From NCBI GenBank assembly GCA_008694505.1, contig VZDJ01000003.1, positions 432,264 through 496,263 of the forward strand: DNA of 64,000 bases, in the 5' to 3' direction. Positions 11,591 through 25,129 of the stretch are shown here, piece after piece. Positions within the stretch are counted from its first letter, which is position 1; every line of letters begins with the position of its first letter. This DNA comes from Cyanoderma ruficeps (taxonomy: Eukaryota; Chordata; Aves; Passeriformes; Timaliidae). Under the pieces are notes generated by a model. It worked only from the letters and a program-made list of their open reading frames with translations, ran no database searches and had not been told where the DNA came from. A program made the translations under genes and the position numbers.

Positions 11591-13418
11591 CTTGAACTGA
11601 AGAAAAGGGGTGATTATTTCAGAAGAGGAAGTGATCCTGGGAAATGCTCCTTCTCTATATTGCATTTTCTTCTAAACGTTTTTCTCAAGGTTACTTAGAA
11701 AGGTATGCATGAAAGATGCATGTCTACATCATATCATTAGATCTAAATTCATGTCATAGGAGTTTTCATTTCTAATAGAAAATGTCCAGACTCCTGCAAA
11801 CCAAAAAGACTTTGACAACTCTGACTAACAACTTTGGAAAAGAACTTTTGACACATCGACTGGTTTGTGCTGGCAAAAGGAAGCATTACAGCCCTCAGCA
11901 CGCTTGCCTGAAGTTCTTTGTACTGTATTCAATGAATGCTAACAGCTCTGCCACAGGCACCCACTCTATTTCCTAAAACAGGAACTGGGGATGTTAAGGA
12001 CAAGCATGTGGCCCAAACTTGTGGAGACCAGGCTAATGGCAAGAACTTGTCAGCATTAGAGTGCTGATAGCACAGTAAATGTTTGGTACTAAAGGGTTGA
12101 TTTTATAACAAAGAGAAAACCTGGACTTTCACTGTTGTTGAAGTCATGTAAAGGGAACTTCCTTCCTGCGTGACTGCAGGGAGGTTTGTGTGTCCTACTC
12201 AACAATGGGACATAAAACTCCTGTTTGGGAGAGTGACCTCCAACAAGCCCTGCTACCTCCAGCAGCTTTCCATGCAGCAGTAATACTCTCAGCTCCTTGC
12301 TGCTGTGACGGGAAGTGCATAAACACTGGGGCTGAGTGGGGTACATTTTTTCTTGTGGGATGTATGCAGCAGTGGCAGTAATTATTAGGCAATTGTTACC
12401 CTAAACGATCACCACCAAAGCAGTCTCTATAACTATTATTTCCCAAGAGATCTCTGGACCTGGGAAACTTTCACAGTTGCTTATTTGCATGCCACTGGGG
12501 AGAGGATATTTACCATGCTGAATTTATCCCATCCTTCAGCCTTTGGGCCACAAAACATGCTTCTCTTTATTCAATATATTAACTATAGAGGGGCAACAGG
12601 TTGTTTGTTTGGGTCTTTTTCTCACTGCCCTCAGGCTTCTAGAATGCTTCTAAAATTTTTTTCAAAGCATCAGAAGCTCAGAAATGCAGGAAACTATTCA
12701 CACCACTGTCTGGAGTGTGGGTTCAGCCTGAGTGAATATTCAAATGCTTCTCCAAAGCTTATCTGGCCTAGCCAAAACCTCCTGAATTTCCAAAATTGGG
12801 CTGGACATTTTATGAGAACAGGATGTCTTACAAGATTTTCAGAATTTCCTCTGCTAACAGAAAATACCATGAGATCAGCTTGGAAACCAGAATAATTTAT
12901 TTTGATTCAAAGTGGCCATAATGTTTCCAGATCCTGAAAAGATTCAAAGTGAGTTGGTCTGTAGAAATCAATTGAGAGTGGAGGAGAATGACTCCTTTTA
13001 TTTTGTCTTCCTTAATCCAGTTCACTTTTCTCCAAAGGCATCCAAAATAACTCCACTCTTGGCAGACATGTTTCCCATTCCAAACCCAGCCCTCTGGTTG
13101 CTTCAACATTGCCTTGCTGCTGGAGCACCTTCTCTTGAAACAAATTATTACCTTTAAATTCTAAGCCAGTAATTAATTCTCTTAAAGGTCAGGCAGATCA
13201 AATTACTTCCACATCAGCTCAAAGCTCCTCAATCAAAAATGAGATTAAAGTGCTAGTGTTCCTGACCCTCATTCTGGTCCAGCACCCCAGTTTCAAGGGC
13301 TACCCTTTGGTTTGGAGGCTGAGGATGAGCAGCTGGATATCTGGACAGGTTTTGCTGTGGTGCTGATGATCTCTCTGCTCTTCGAGCACGTATGTCAGAT
13401 CTTCAGCATTTGCACTCT
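11591..13418. other. Intergenic, nothing recognised
   Basis: AT-rich sequence without identifiable exons, repeat families or RNA genes. Short ORFs near 12190-12895 show no domain features. Confidence 0.5.
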
Positions 13419-13710
13419 TTAGGGTGGCCTTTTTTTTTTTTCTGCTGAGTCTACAACTGAGCTGGGTTTATCCAGGGCAAAAACTGACATGCCACCTCCC
13501 AACAAACCCCAGGTGAATCTGTGCTGGGAGATGTATCTGGCAGGATTCTGCTGAAGGGGAGGCACAGCAGCTACATCACAGCACCCATTACACCTGCACC
13601 TGGGACACACCACACAGGCTTCTGGGGAATATTTCAACACAAAAGGGTACTTGCAGTTCTTACAAATTTTCCCCAGAATGGCCCAGAATAGTCTGTTCTC
13701 TTGTTGTTGC
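13419..13710 (-). CDS. Candidate terminal exon with a cysteine-rich, zinc-ribbon-like motif (unrecognised)
   Basis: On the minus strand the frame is open for 232 codons from 14117 down to the TAA at 13419-13421. Its last ~97 codons look most protein-like. They contain KICKNCKYPFV, then 14 residues later CVVCPRCRCNGCC, giving CxxC...CxxCxxCxC spacing that suggests a zinc ribbon. A good acceptor-like stretch (CTTCTTATAG) ends at 13711, so 13710 is taken as the possible exon start. The frame ends through a run of about 12 A residues coding lysines, which argues for caution. No family was identified; it may be an old pseudogene, a lineage-specific exon or chance. Confidence 0.25.
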
Positions 13711-15495
13711 CTATAAGAAGGAACACAGACATTCTGGTGGCTGCAAACACGTGCAATGTAGATGCTAAGTGTGGTGGAGCTCACCTTTGCTGTGAGCCAC
13801 TGGATAGAGCCAGGAAATCTGCAGTGGCTGCTCACACCTGCTCTTTCTGTTTTCAGTTTGCTTTTATTATTTGTTTCTCCTCTGGTGAGTAGTTGGCTTT
13901 GGTGATTGAGTTGTCCCTTTAATGCCCCAGAAGACCAGGCCCTAATTGTCTGCTTTGTACACAGACTGTCCCTTCCTCCCATCCATGCCAGGGGGATAAC
14001 AAAGGTGACCAGAATGGGGCTGCTCTTCTCCTGTGGAGCCAGTTGAGAAAAACATGGGTGTATGTACCTCTCCTGGGAGGCAGTAGCAGCAGTGTTAGAG
14101 CTTTTTTCACACTCCAAGAAAAGCCAAAGCCAACTTCAAAGAATAATACACAGTAGCTGCGACTATCTCAGAGAACAGATCTGGCCAAGCCTGGACTGCA
14201 TCCACATTTCTCAGCTAGAGAAGCTGCAGCCCTGCCATGATGAGAAGAGGCAGTCACTGATCCCATAGAATAAATGTGCAAAAGCCACTTTAATATCCTG
14301 CTCTGAACTACAGCATTTTATTTTAAAAGCTTGCTCAATGTCAGAACTTGAAGAAGTTAAAGAATTTGAGAGAAAAAGTCCCCCAGCTGCAAAGAGATGA
14401 GAGAGTGAGTTGACTGGTCACTGAAATGGGAACAGTAGAGAATAACTGTACAGCACCACTGTATATGAATTGCAATGCTTCTTCCAGTGATTTAATTTGT
14501 ACTGGCTTCCTAACAGTGGTGTGTTGAAAACCAAAGATGGTACAAGACCAAGCCCTTGGGAAAGCATTTTGGAGGGGATGGTGTTTGGCCTGGTGATTTA
14601 ACGTGAACAAGTTGCCATGGATTTGTTTTACTCCAACATAAATAAGTCTTCCTTTCAGGACATCAGAGCTAGCTAGACATATATATATGCAAATATCTGT
14701 ATTCCTATCAATATATAAACTCTTCTGACCAGAAACTATGTAAAACAAAAAGGGTGGCTCCGTTTAGCCAATAGAACAGTTGTTTCTCCCAATGCAAATC
14801 TGAGATCAATGAGACTGACTTGTTGGATTTATGAACTAGAACAATGGAATCACACTGATCCATTTCCACGTCCTGAAAATAGGGGTTAAATTACTTAACT
14901 GGAAATTGAAATAAAGACTTAATGATAAACACAGCTATTTACCAAAGCAGTGTATTTGTGAGGTGGATGCTGTGTTCCTGGAAATGCAAATCAAAATTTT
15001 CTTTAAAAATATCTTCTAACTCAGGAACACATATTCAAAACAGTGGTTAACACAGGGAATTCTAAAAAGATCAAACTAAATAATGTCTAAAAGACTTTCT
15101 GGTCTTAGAAATTTGCAACAAATATGCAGCAGCAGAGAGGCTGTTCTTGGGTTTAAGTGGCCTAGTTAGTTCCTAATGCTTGAAGCTGAAGTAGCATCTT
15201 TGAAACTTCAGCTTAGGTGTTAAGAAGTCATGTAGGTGGAAAGGGAGGGTTCATTCAAATTCCTTTCTTCTGTCACATCCTGGTATGGCCCAGGCTATTG
15301 GAGAGGTACAACATTCCCTGTACAAATACTTGTTGACCTCAACAGAGCCTTGGGTCAAATATGGCTGAGCAAGGAAAAGATCTGCATTCTTTCCCTTCTG
15401 AAAGGTGAGACATGAGTCCTTTGAATAGCTCTATCTATCCTGCGAGAACTGCCTCCCTCCAGTGCAGTCTAGACAAGGAAAAGGCAAAGCTTAAA

Positions 15496-15538
15496 CAAGA
15501 AAAGACCACTCAAAATGCAAGAAAAGACCACTCAAAAT
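15496..15538. repeat. 22 bp tandem duplication
   Basis: The unit beginning CAAGAAAAGACCACTCAAAA is present twice in a row, the second copy lacking only the last base of identity. Confidence 0.9.
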
Positions 15539-16215
15539 AAGAAGGTATTTCCTAGTGTACCCCTCTCCATCAGTCCCTGAAGATGTCTTTTAGCAAAACA
15601 CAAAGTCTGTCTATGACCTGAGACTCCACAGGAATGGAGTAAATGGAGTTTAGGGGAACTATTGTAAGGCAGCTCGTAAGGAGATTTCTCCTTAAACAAA
15701 CTGTATTTCTCCTTATTCCTAACTATAGTGGAATTTTAAAAAAAATTAAAATTACCAGAAAAGAATATCAGAAAAATGCAGAGGACAGGGGAACAAAAAA
15801 TTAGCATAAGCTGGACCTGTGTCACCCGCATTGCCAGGTGTCTATCCCTCCTCTCCTGCATGCAGCATGGTTCATGTCTCTACTTCTCCTTGTCAGAAAA
15901 CCTTGGCAACAAGCTCCTTGACCAGTTGAAGGATCCAAATACATTTTCAGGAAATGGCATCTTTCATGTCCTCAGATAGTACACAAACCTCACAGTTCCT
16001 GTGGTAATGTTTAACTGGGACCTTTTCACTGTGACCTGATTGTTAACACAAATTTCACACCCCTGAAAGAATGTTCGAAGCCTACAAAGAAGGACATTGT
16101 CTGCTTTGTTTAACAAATGACAGTATTTCCCTTCTGCCCAGGATTTGTACAGGGAGCAAGGAGGGTGAGCAGAACAGAACAACTCAAACTAGCAAATAAA
16201 TCTCATCTCTTCATT

Positions 16216-16264
16216 GTACTTTAGCAAAAGTACATCTTATTACAAGCAAAAACTTGTAATAAGA
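16216..16264. repeat. Two adjacent perfect hairpins
   Basis: First hairpin: arms GTACTTT (16216-16222) and AAAGTAC (16227-16233) with a 4-base loop. Second, one base later: arms TCTTATTACAAG (16235-16246) and CTTGTAATAAGA (16253-16264), 12 bp perfect, with a 6-base CAAAAA loop. Both arms are AT-rich. No known element or RNA is recognised. Confidence 0.85.
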
Positions 16265-17024
16265 CAAAAAAACATGTCTCTCTTAATCCAATAACTGCAA
16301 AAAAACTCCAGAAACTCAGATGTTTACCAATCCATCAGAACCATAAGAAAATACAGCTTCCAACACAATTTCAAAATATATTTTTTGAAAGATTGATTGC
16401 TTTGCATATATTTCTGTGCAGACATTACATTATCATGATCATCACTCATGCCCTTAATTTCCACAAGTGAGACTTGATAAAATAACGTAACAATGTCACT
16501 GTAAACATTAACAGATCCATAATTGTCTGGCATTTCTCACGTCTTCAAAGTCATCATTCTCTTTATGTCTCTGACATGCTGAATCTGAAAGAATATATGT
16601 CTTTTTAAACTTCCTTATTTTATGCCTAGAAATGATTAAGCTTTTTCACAGCTAAGTCGTACGAGTCAGGCTGTGCCATTCACACAGAGTGCAGTGGATG
16701 AAAGAAAGAGTCTGGCCAAGGACTGAAACTGTCACCTTGACCAGTCACTGATGTGCAGGTGTTGTAGCTGCAGTACAGCTGGGGAGGAGAAGGGAGGACA
16801 CTGCTGCAATACACCTAGATTTGTTTGTGAACCCAGAATGATATGACAACTTGGTAATGCACTGGGGAGACCACAATGCATGTCAGGAGAGAGAAGGAGC
16901 CAGATGCTCTGTAGGGGACAGCAAGCTAAAGCCAAGAGTGACAGCAAGGCCATGAGGGAGGTCACACCAAAAGCCCCATTCCTCAAACCCATGGATGCTC
17001 AGACAGGGTCAGCCACAGCCCTCT

Positions 17025-17308
17025 TCACTAGGGCATGTTGTGGTAAGACAAGGGGGAATGCCTTTAAACTGAAATAGACTAGTCTTAGATTAGAACTTTG
17101 GGAGATGTTCTTTACTCTGATGGTGTTGAGGCACTGGAACAGGAAGCCCAGAGAAGCTGTGGATGCCCCATCTCTGGCAGTGTTAAAGGCCAGGTTGCAT
17201 GGGGTTCTGAGCAACCTGGTGTGGTGCAAGGTGTCCTTCCCATAGCAGAGGGAATGGAACAAGATAATCTTTAAGGTCCCCTTCCAACCCAAACCATTCT
17301 ATGACTTC
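17025..17308 (+). mobile_element. CR1 LINE 3' fragment
   Basis: Severely 5'-truncated copy. It matches the CR1 3' region (AGACAAGGGGGAATG, GTTGAGGCACTGGAACAGG, GAGAAGCTGTGGATGCCCC, GAGCAACCTGGTGTGG) and ends with CCTTCCAACCCAAACCATTC and TATGACTT. It belongs to the same tail type as the copy at 49415. Confidence 0.92.
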
Positions 17309-20300
17309 ATTATTGTCATCCAGGTCCACAGTGATGAAGCACAGAGGCCAAGCTACAAAGGCAAGTCAGTGGTGGTTTAGGGTGACAATGAATAAGGTGA
17401 AAGGCTGGACACTGGCATTTCCACAACATAGTTCAGAATGTCACCAGTGGTCTGTGCTTGGAGCTGATGGGCAAAGCATAGGAGACCTCAGCCAGGATTC
17501 CCACTGCTCTTTCACAATGACCATTTTCTCAATATCCTGGGAAAGTACCTGTTTGCATCAAGTGAGTGCTGGCCAGGAGCCTGGGGAGCACAAACTCCAG
17601 AAGCCCTGGGTGTGCACAGGGTGCGACTTGACACCTTCCCAGCTTCTTCCTGGGATGGAAGGAACTGAGAGGTACCGACTCTCACATACATCTCTTTGGG
17701 TCATTAAAGACCTCAGAGAATCTCCTGTCAGTAGGATTTGAAACACCCACATGGAGATGGCTCTTGGTGTCCCCACCAGCAGATGCTGTGTCAGTTGTGA
17801 AATATAGCTCAGCTTAAGAGGAGATCAGGCTAGTACTTAGAAGAGAAATCCATTGAAGGTTACTAAATGCACAGAAAACCAAGCAGCTGAAGAAATTCCC
17901 AAGCTGAAGGCAGAGGTTGGGGGGTTGCTCCAGAGAAGCATCCCATTTGCTTTTCCTGGCTTTGCATCTCATTGTCTATCACAGCCACTGCTGGAGACAA
18001 TGGTGGAAGAGACCTTGGTCTGACCCAGGACAGCTGCTTTGATGAACACACAAGTCACACTAAAGGATCAATTTCATCCCTTTTAGACTGGGAGTGATTC
18101 AGACTCCCTGCACAGAAGAACATCAGTGAAAGGTTCAGCTGAAACTCACCTTCCTTCGTTCATCGTGCAAAGACCATTCCCTCAGAATCCTGCAGCTATG
18201 TAAGATAAATCTTGGTCTTAATGTTGTTTCCAATCCTACTGCAAAAAGAAGACAATAAAAATAATTTGCAAAGTCCTTATTATTTCAAGAATTACAGACA
18301 AAAGTTTGAATATCTATTTTCTCAAATAATTGCAAAACTGGACAAGTAATTTGATTCCTGCTGTAAATGATACAGTACTGTAAAAAGCTCCTCTGAGGAT
18401 ACATGCAGTGGTATTCTTCATAAAAACAATCCTTAGATTTGTAAAAAACTTATCGTTTGTACATACAGATGTTTTGATTTGTTGTGTAAGTCATCAGGTC
18501 AGATGAGAATTTTTTTGCAGACATATTTTTCTATACTGCTACATTATCTCCTGTATATAACAGTTAAGTTCTAAACAGACATGGCCCTGTGAGTGGTCTC
18601 AGAGTCCCCTTTGCTGTCTTGTACTGCTCTGCCTGAAAAGGTATCTGTGCCCAAATAAACAAACTTTGTTAGGGACAAGCTAAACAAAACCTGAAAAAAT
18701 TCAAAATCTGTCTACAAGTGGCCTAGAACAGCATGCCCCAGCTGGAGATGTCTGCACCCAGTCAGCCAGAAGACATCAGAAGGTATCAGAAAAACAGCTG
18801 GAAAAAAGCAATAGCGCAAGCAGGCTCTCACAGCCACACACAGGCAAGGGAAAAAAAAATGAGGGGAAATATAAATATTAAATGAATGTTCAAAAGTTGG
18901 CCCAATTTCCATTTAATTGTAAGTGAAAGTCCTTATTGCAGTACAGCACAAGATGGCCTTGAGTTTTATTTTCCCCAAACCTAGAATGGTTCTGTGAGCT
19001 TTTCAGCACTACAATAAAACTCAAACTCAAAAATATTCAGTGTTTGGGTTCTCTTTCAAAAACTGGGATTTAGAATTTAGATTAAAGTCTAAGAAAGTAG
19101 TGTAACCCCAGGTATTGGATAATTAAGCAATACATTTAGTTTTGTTTCATTGGTAATTCATCTATATACAGGAGTGCTCACAGGTATGCAAAGTAGCAGT
19201 GAGCTTCATTTTTGTCAACCACACCACATGGGTTTTGTGATTATGTTAACAACAACATTTGTTTTTCCTTATTCCCATTGTTTAATTGGAACAAAAACAA
19301 CCTGCAGTCCTGCTTGCAAACTGCATAAATCTCCCAGCTCAGTAATCTGTTCAGTTGAATTGTGTTGGAGCTCTGGGGCACTATGAGAACTCAGGCAGTC
19401 CAGGAAGTATTTATACAGATAAGAGATTTGCAGAGAGAGGAGGGGTGGGAATGATTCGTTTGGGATTTCAGTTGCTCTGGGGCTCAGGGGCTGCAGAGAG
19501 GACCACACAGCCTTGGGCCCCTCAGAAGGGCTTGGTCCTGCTTTGAGGTACCAGGGAGATGCACTGAGCACCAGGCTGGAAAGGTTTGGTCCCATGTCCA
19601 AATTCAGGCCTGAGGGGCTGCTGGCAGAGTCCTTTACCTGCAGGCAGCCCAACATCCGCCCTGAAGCGACATTACATCAGGAATGACAAACAGGCTCTTG
19701 GGGAGACGTGAGCACCTCTCCCTTCGCCCGGAAAGCTTGCGATGGGAGAGTTAAAGAAACACAGAGCGCATTGCGTGGCTTACAAACAAAGGCCAAAGTA
19801 AACAAAAAGCAATAACTTATCCCTCAGAAGTCATCGATTTCCCCTATTCTCACACTAGAGTGCTGCTGTGTCAGGAATCCGTGTCCACAGCCAGCACCAG
19901 GAAATCCTGACTCCTGCGGTCTAAAGCTCAACGGGATCATTAACTCCAGCAGATCAGCACACAGCTGGGAATGAGACATGTGAGAGCCTCATGTGGGCAC
20001 AAAGAACCCTAGAAAAATGGCAGTACATGGAAAAAGACTATGTTCTCTGCTGCTTTCACATTGGGAGAGTGAGCCACAGCTTCAGAGGGCAATGGGCAGG
20101 GGGAAATACAAGACAACAAATCAAGGTGCTGAGAGTCTGAATTCTGGGACATTGATTTTATGCAGTTATAGGCAGCAGAGAAAACAGGGCTCTTTCTAAA
20201 TTGCAAAAATAATCAAGGAAAACTTAATATTAAATGTTTATTAACTAACTAAGGATGTATACAACTGGTTTCCAAATTAATTGGCTCTGGAAAGCTTGGA

Positions 20301-23300
20301 AATTCTTGAAAGTTGTTGAGTGCAATGTCAGAAGAGCACAGGAATACAGTGACAGGGTCTGCCTTCCTATTTGCACACAGTGAGCAAGTAATTTAATTTA
20401 ATGCAAGTAATACAGGAAGTTTTCTGAATCCAGCCAGGGGACACATTGTGATCCTGGAAAGGAAGGTGTTGAAGAAGCACAAAAATTGAATAAATTACTG
20501 ATTTCATGGTCCCTGTAAAAATTGTTGAGAACTAGGTAAACAAACTCATTTTCCCAGTAACATTAATGTAGTGGGAAATGAAAGGATTAGTTTGATTTAA
20601 CTTGTGACAGAACACTTATAAACCGTGCTAAGGGCTTATGCCTTGCAGATGGGCTGTTTTTAAAAGCATATCCCTTCTAGCTGTGTTGTCTTGGCTCTTC
20701 AAAGCTGAAAATTTCTAAAGACATTTCAGGGAAAATGATTTAAATGCCTGCCTGGAGATGTGCAGCTGTCACACAAGTAAGGCTGCCTGAAGCCTTTCAA
20801 GAGTGAAGGCAGAAGTCAATGTTCCTTGAATTATGTAGATTAACAGAGAGGGTGTGAAGATGAAATAAGAGTACCAAAGGACAGTGCAGAACCACTAGGA
20901 TGTCCTGGTGACTTGATTAGTGGAACTAAACAGAACAAATGAAAAAGGTTTCCAGGTTTTATGTTTGGACTTGGCAAATCTCTGCTCAGATACAAAAGGA
21001 TGTAAAAGCCTATCCAAGTATTTGGAACAAGCAGCTATCAAATGTAGTCCAGAAGAGATAACTGAGGGACAATAAGGCTGGAAGCAAAAATTCACAACAG
21101 GAAATACATGTTTAAAATGCAGGTGCTGTATCTGATTGACCAGGGACATAAGATTGAGTTATTACAGATGAAGTCCTTTACTCAATGTACAGCTGCAGAC
21201 AAGAACTTATTTTTGAGGTGATAGCAAACACACTGCACTTTCAAATTTAAAGAGACATGTTTTTAATTGATTGATTTAAAGGGTGAATCCCATGTTATTG
21301 CTCTCCCAGTGCTTTCTCGCAGTAGTTGGCTCTTTCATTTATACAGCCAAAATGGAATTGCTGGGCATCCAAGGCACCCTCACAAGGTTGACTGCCATCA
21401 TCTCCTGGCTTCCTTTGGATCCCCCTGTGGCTTTGACATAACAGCTTACAGAGCCATCTAGAGACAGGTGGGCATGGTTTTACATGATGAGATAGAAAGG
21501 GTGATAAAAAGCTCTTACTTAGAAAGTTTATAGTAGACCCTCATCTTCTCTAGAGCAGCTGCCTGGATATAGGCAAATGCATGTGCATCTTTTAATCACA
21601 CATCTATGTTCTGCACATGGCCTAGCAGCAATGCAGAGTGCTAGTGGTTTTACTCTGTCACCAGATTGTCCCAGGCTTTGCCTTGCTTTGTCAAGGAACC
21701 AGATGTACTCGGGACTGGCAGGCATGATGTCCCCTGCTGTTCCTCCCTGCTAGTTGTGTGCAACAGGGCCTGCCCTCACCGTTACCCATTTCTCCTATTC
21801 CAATTCAATTTAAGTTGGAATCTTATCTCCAAAGCCTCCCAGGTAAGTCCTGACAAAACTAAGAGTCAGCTCCTCAGCTGAATTGCAGATACCTCTAATG
21901 TCCTGATCACCTCAGGTCACATTTCCTCTGGTGCTTTCTGTCTGGGAGGTCTCCACCTCAGCACAGGAAGAGTTACAACAAACACATGCCTAAGATTCCA
22001 CAGCCGGTGGCCTGCTGTGGCACAGCTGCTGACTTCCCACTGCTTGCCCTGGATACTTTACCCTATGTACACCTTGGAGCTGTTGGGATTCTTTTAGGTT
22101 TCTTTTGTTCTGTTCACAGAGCAGCCAGACTTACTGTGCTTCCTTGCCGCACCTGCAGAACAGGAAATGGCCCAGTATCTCACAGAAGAGAGGGCAGAGG
22201 CCACTGTTTGTGCAGTGCATAGAGGGGGTGAAGAGGACCAACACCACAACTCTTCCCTGGTGCTCTGAATAAAACCAGAGCCTGGTGGCTGGGCCCAGCA
22301 GAATGACCCATGTAGTTTTTGTGTGGAAAATACTTCAGCCTGACTATCCAGTCAGTAATGGCTTGCTCCTACCCCGTCACCCTTCAAACTGCTGTGTTCA
22401 TTGGCATGCTCCCCTGTTTATTTAGGTGTGACAGGTTTTCGTTGTTATTTGGATCAAACCTGCCTCATTATGTTCATTCCAAGCACTGCCTGCATGCTGT
22501 TTTGTTGACATCTCCTAGGCATGCAGGGCACCAAGGAGATTAATAGCACTCATCCAAATGTTTTCACAGAGGTCGGTACAAGAAAGAAATACTGGTTCTG
22601 ACCTTGCAGACTTGAGATACAGATAAGAGCCATTCAGAATGTGAAGGGACTTAAGTCTTATGGCAGCAGAGGGAGTATGTTACAATCCACAGGATTTCAA
22701 GCTGCTTTTCTTTTCTGGAGGCTCAGCAATACTCTATCTAATGCAGGACCTCAGAGCAGAACAGCTCTGTGCAGCTGCAGCCTACAAAGGAGGGTGGTTG
22801 AGCACTGCAGAAGAAGCCTCAAGCAATGACTCTCTTCAGAGTATCACCCCACCATCATCTTCAGCACACAGACTAGAGTCCAGTTCTGTTCATCTTTAAT
22901 ATATGCTTTTCACCTGCAATAACCTGGGGAGTGATAGTGGGACACTGACACACACAGTAATACTTTGGGATCTCAGTGTTCAAAAGCTTGCAAGAGGTAG
23001 AGCAAAAGGAGGAAGATGTATATGCAAGGCTTTGGATGTGTTTCCAGCACCATCAAAACCTCCCAGGAGCTTCTGTATTTCAGGACTAAACTTTTAAAAG
23101 TGCAGTTACATGTACTGATGATTGGGTTCCTGACACACAAACATATTGTGGGGCACTATCAGCCCTTCCATTGGCTCTATTCCTGAATGCCAAGGGGGGT
23201 CCATCCTGCCTGACCCTGAGCATGTATGGCACAGCACTCACAGAACTGGGAGGCCTCTGACTGACCCCATGAAGGCCACCTTTGGGGAGGTCCTCAGGGC

Positions 23301-24000
23301 AAGGTCTGACCTTTGCACAGCTGTGTACCTGGCTCAAGGAGTCACCTGCTGCTGGGGACATAGGAAGACTTGCTGCTTCCCTGCCTTCTGCAGGCCCAGC
23401 AGTCCTGTGACATCACATCTGTCCACCTGATGGCAAAGCCACCACTCCTGTAGAGTCGCTTGTAGCTTCAGAGCCATGGAATTGCCACAATGTGTGCCAC
23501 CAAGGCCATTTCCAAGCAATGACTCAGTTACAGACAAACCCCTTTTTCCTGGCCTGCTTCCCATCTTTCCACTTCCATCAAAACCAATTTTGCCTTCTGT
23601 ATGAGAAGAACTGGAGAGTTTTCTTCCTGCTGCAAAGTGGAATTCACTGTCTTTCCCCATGCCATTCTGGCCCTTGACACCTTCTTGTGCATCCTATTCT
23701 CCTTCAGATACATCCATGTAAAACCAGGCTCAGCATTCAGTGAATGTCCAGGTAAGAAACACCTGACTTTCTACATGTTACCCTGTGGTACAGTACAAGG
23801 GGTGCCTGCATCTGACTGATGTTTGTCCCCTTGGCCCTTGAGGCTGTGCTGATTTTGCCAGCCATGCCTGGCTGCAGTTCCTCAGCAGCTTCTGCCCAAG
23901 GTTCTTGTTCTTGGTTGCTTGGTTTGACCACTTCATCTTCCAGCTGAGGAGGTATAGCCTTGTCCTTTCCACCCTCCAACACCTGAATACTAATATTCCT
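17309..24000. other. Intergenic, no gene recognised
   Basis: No exon, RNA gene or repeat family was recognised in this 6.7 kb. A patch at 19660-19960 is richer in CpG and in forkhead-like sites than its surroundings and is listed separately. Confidence 0.5.
19660..19960. promoter_or_regulatory. Possible enhancer-like patch (forkhead/nuclear receptor-like sites)
   Basis: Within 40 bp (about 19776-19812) lie TTACAAACAAAG, GGCCAAAGT and GTAAACAAAAA, which resemble forkhead and HNF4/COUP half sites. Flanking DNA has several CpGs (GAAGCGACAT, CTTCGCCCGGAAAGC, GAGCGCATTGCGTGG). Motif density alone is weak evidence. Confidence 0.2.
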
Positions 24001-24083
24001 AACAACCTGATCTAATTAGAATGGCTTTGAATGGAGGTTGGATTAAGGCCTTTGGAGATGCCTTCAAATTCAAATCACTCCTC
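24001..24083 (+). mobile_element. Old CR1 LINE tail fragment
   Basis: AACAACCTGATCTAATTAGA followed by GGAGGTTGGATTAAGGCCTT and CCTTCAAATTCAAATCACTC aligns by eye with the CR1 tail (AACCTGATCTAG..., GGTTGGATTAGATGACCTTT..., CCTTCCAACCCAAATCATTC). It is more diverged than the other copies. Confidence 0.55.
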
Positions 24084-25129
24084 AGTTGTGGTGCAATTCT
24101 GCAACAGGCAGAAGACTATCAGTAAAATGAAGTGGATGATCAAGGATGAGGTTAAATATGCAGCAGAAGACTGTAAGAAACCCCTGAGACTGTGAAAGCA
24201 AGGCTGAGGACTGGCAGCTGGGCAATGGAACCACCCAAGAAAGGCTCAGCAAGTTATTTGGTGCCAAGAAGGCTGAGGATAATCTATGATGTGGAGCCCC
24301 TCAGTACCAGGCAGGAAGCTGATAAAGCAATCCAAGCATTTGAAGAAATCACCTGAGGAGAACTGCAGTATTTGGGAAAAGAAATACAAAACTCTATCTT
24401 TACTAAGGACACTTTACATCATCAAGATGTGTTACAAATTTAATACTACACATATAAAGATAAGAGACTTCTTCTCTGCTTTTCTTGCATGAGAAATGCA
24501 GTTTCATGAAGAAGAAAAAGGTTAATATGTAGTAAACACAGCACAGCCTGTGAATACACAGCACCCCATCAGTACAGGAGAAAATTAGACCAGCATGGGT
24601 AAGGACTTCAATATCGTTGACTTAATTCTTTTATATTTTGACCAGCACAGATTAAAGGTATTTGTTTCCTTACTAAGTACAAAGCCAGATCTACCATTGT
24701 CAAGTCTAGAAGATGAGGAAATATTAAGGTAAGGTAAGGTTCATGCTGTTTTTGGATGAAGACAGGGTGCAAAACCCATGAGTAACTTCATTAAGAAAAT
24801 AAAGGTTTACAAAAGAATTTACCAACACTTAAGCAACAAGTGAAAGAGTGCAGAGTTACACCTCCAGGGCCAGATGGGCATGGGACATAGGGAGATTTTA
24901 TATGAAGGCTTTTTGTTTTCTTTCTAACAAGATGTGATTCTACGAGTAGAAATCATGTTTATGATCCTTTTCATAAGCTTTTAAACCTAGTTGTTAGTGT
25001 TGGACACTAAGTGGGATCTTGGCAAAGAAGTAACAAAGAAGAAACCTAACAATCATTAAAACATGCCAAAAGAACAGAGTAAAACACATATACCTTGTGT
25101 GACTATTATTATCCAGAAAAGGTGATTTC
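24084..25129. other. Intergenic, nothing recognised
   Basis: AT-rich sequence with short ORFs only. A triplicated AAGGT at about 24727-24740 is the only local repetition seen. Confidence 0.5.

Larger units (their letters stand above)
13711..17024. other. Intergenic; small tandem and inverted repeats only
   Basis: No gene recognised. It contains the 22 bp duplication at 15496-15538 and the paired hairpins at 16216-16264. The ORFs seen are short and featureless. Confidence 0.5.
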
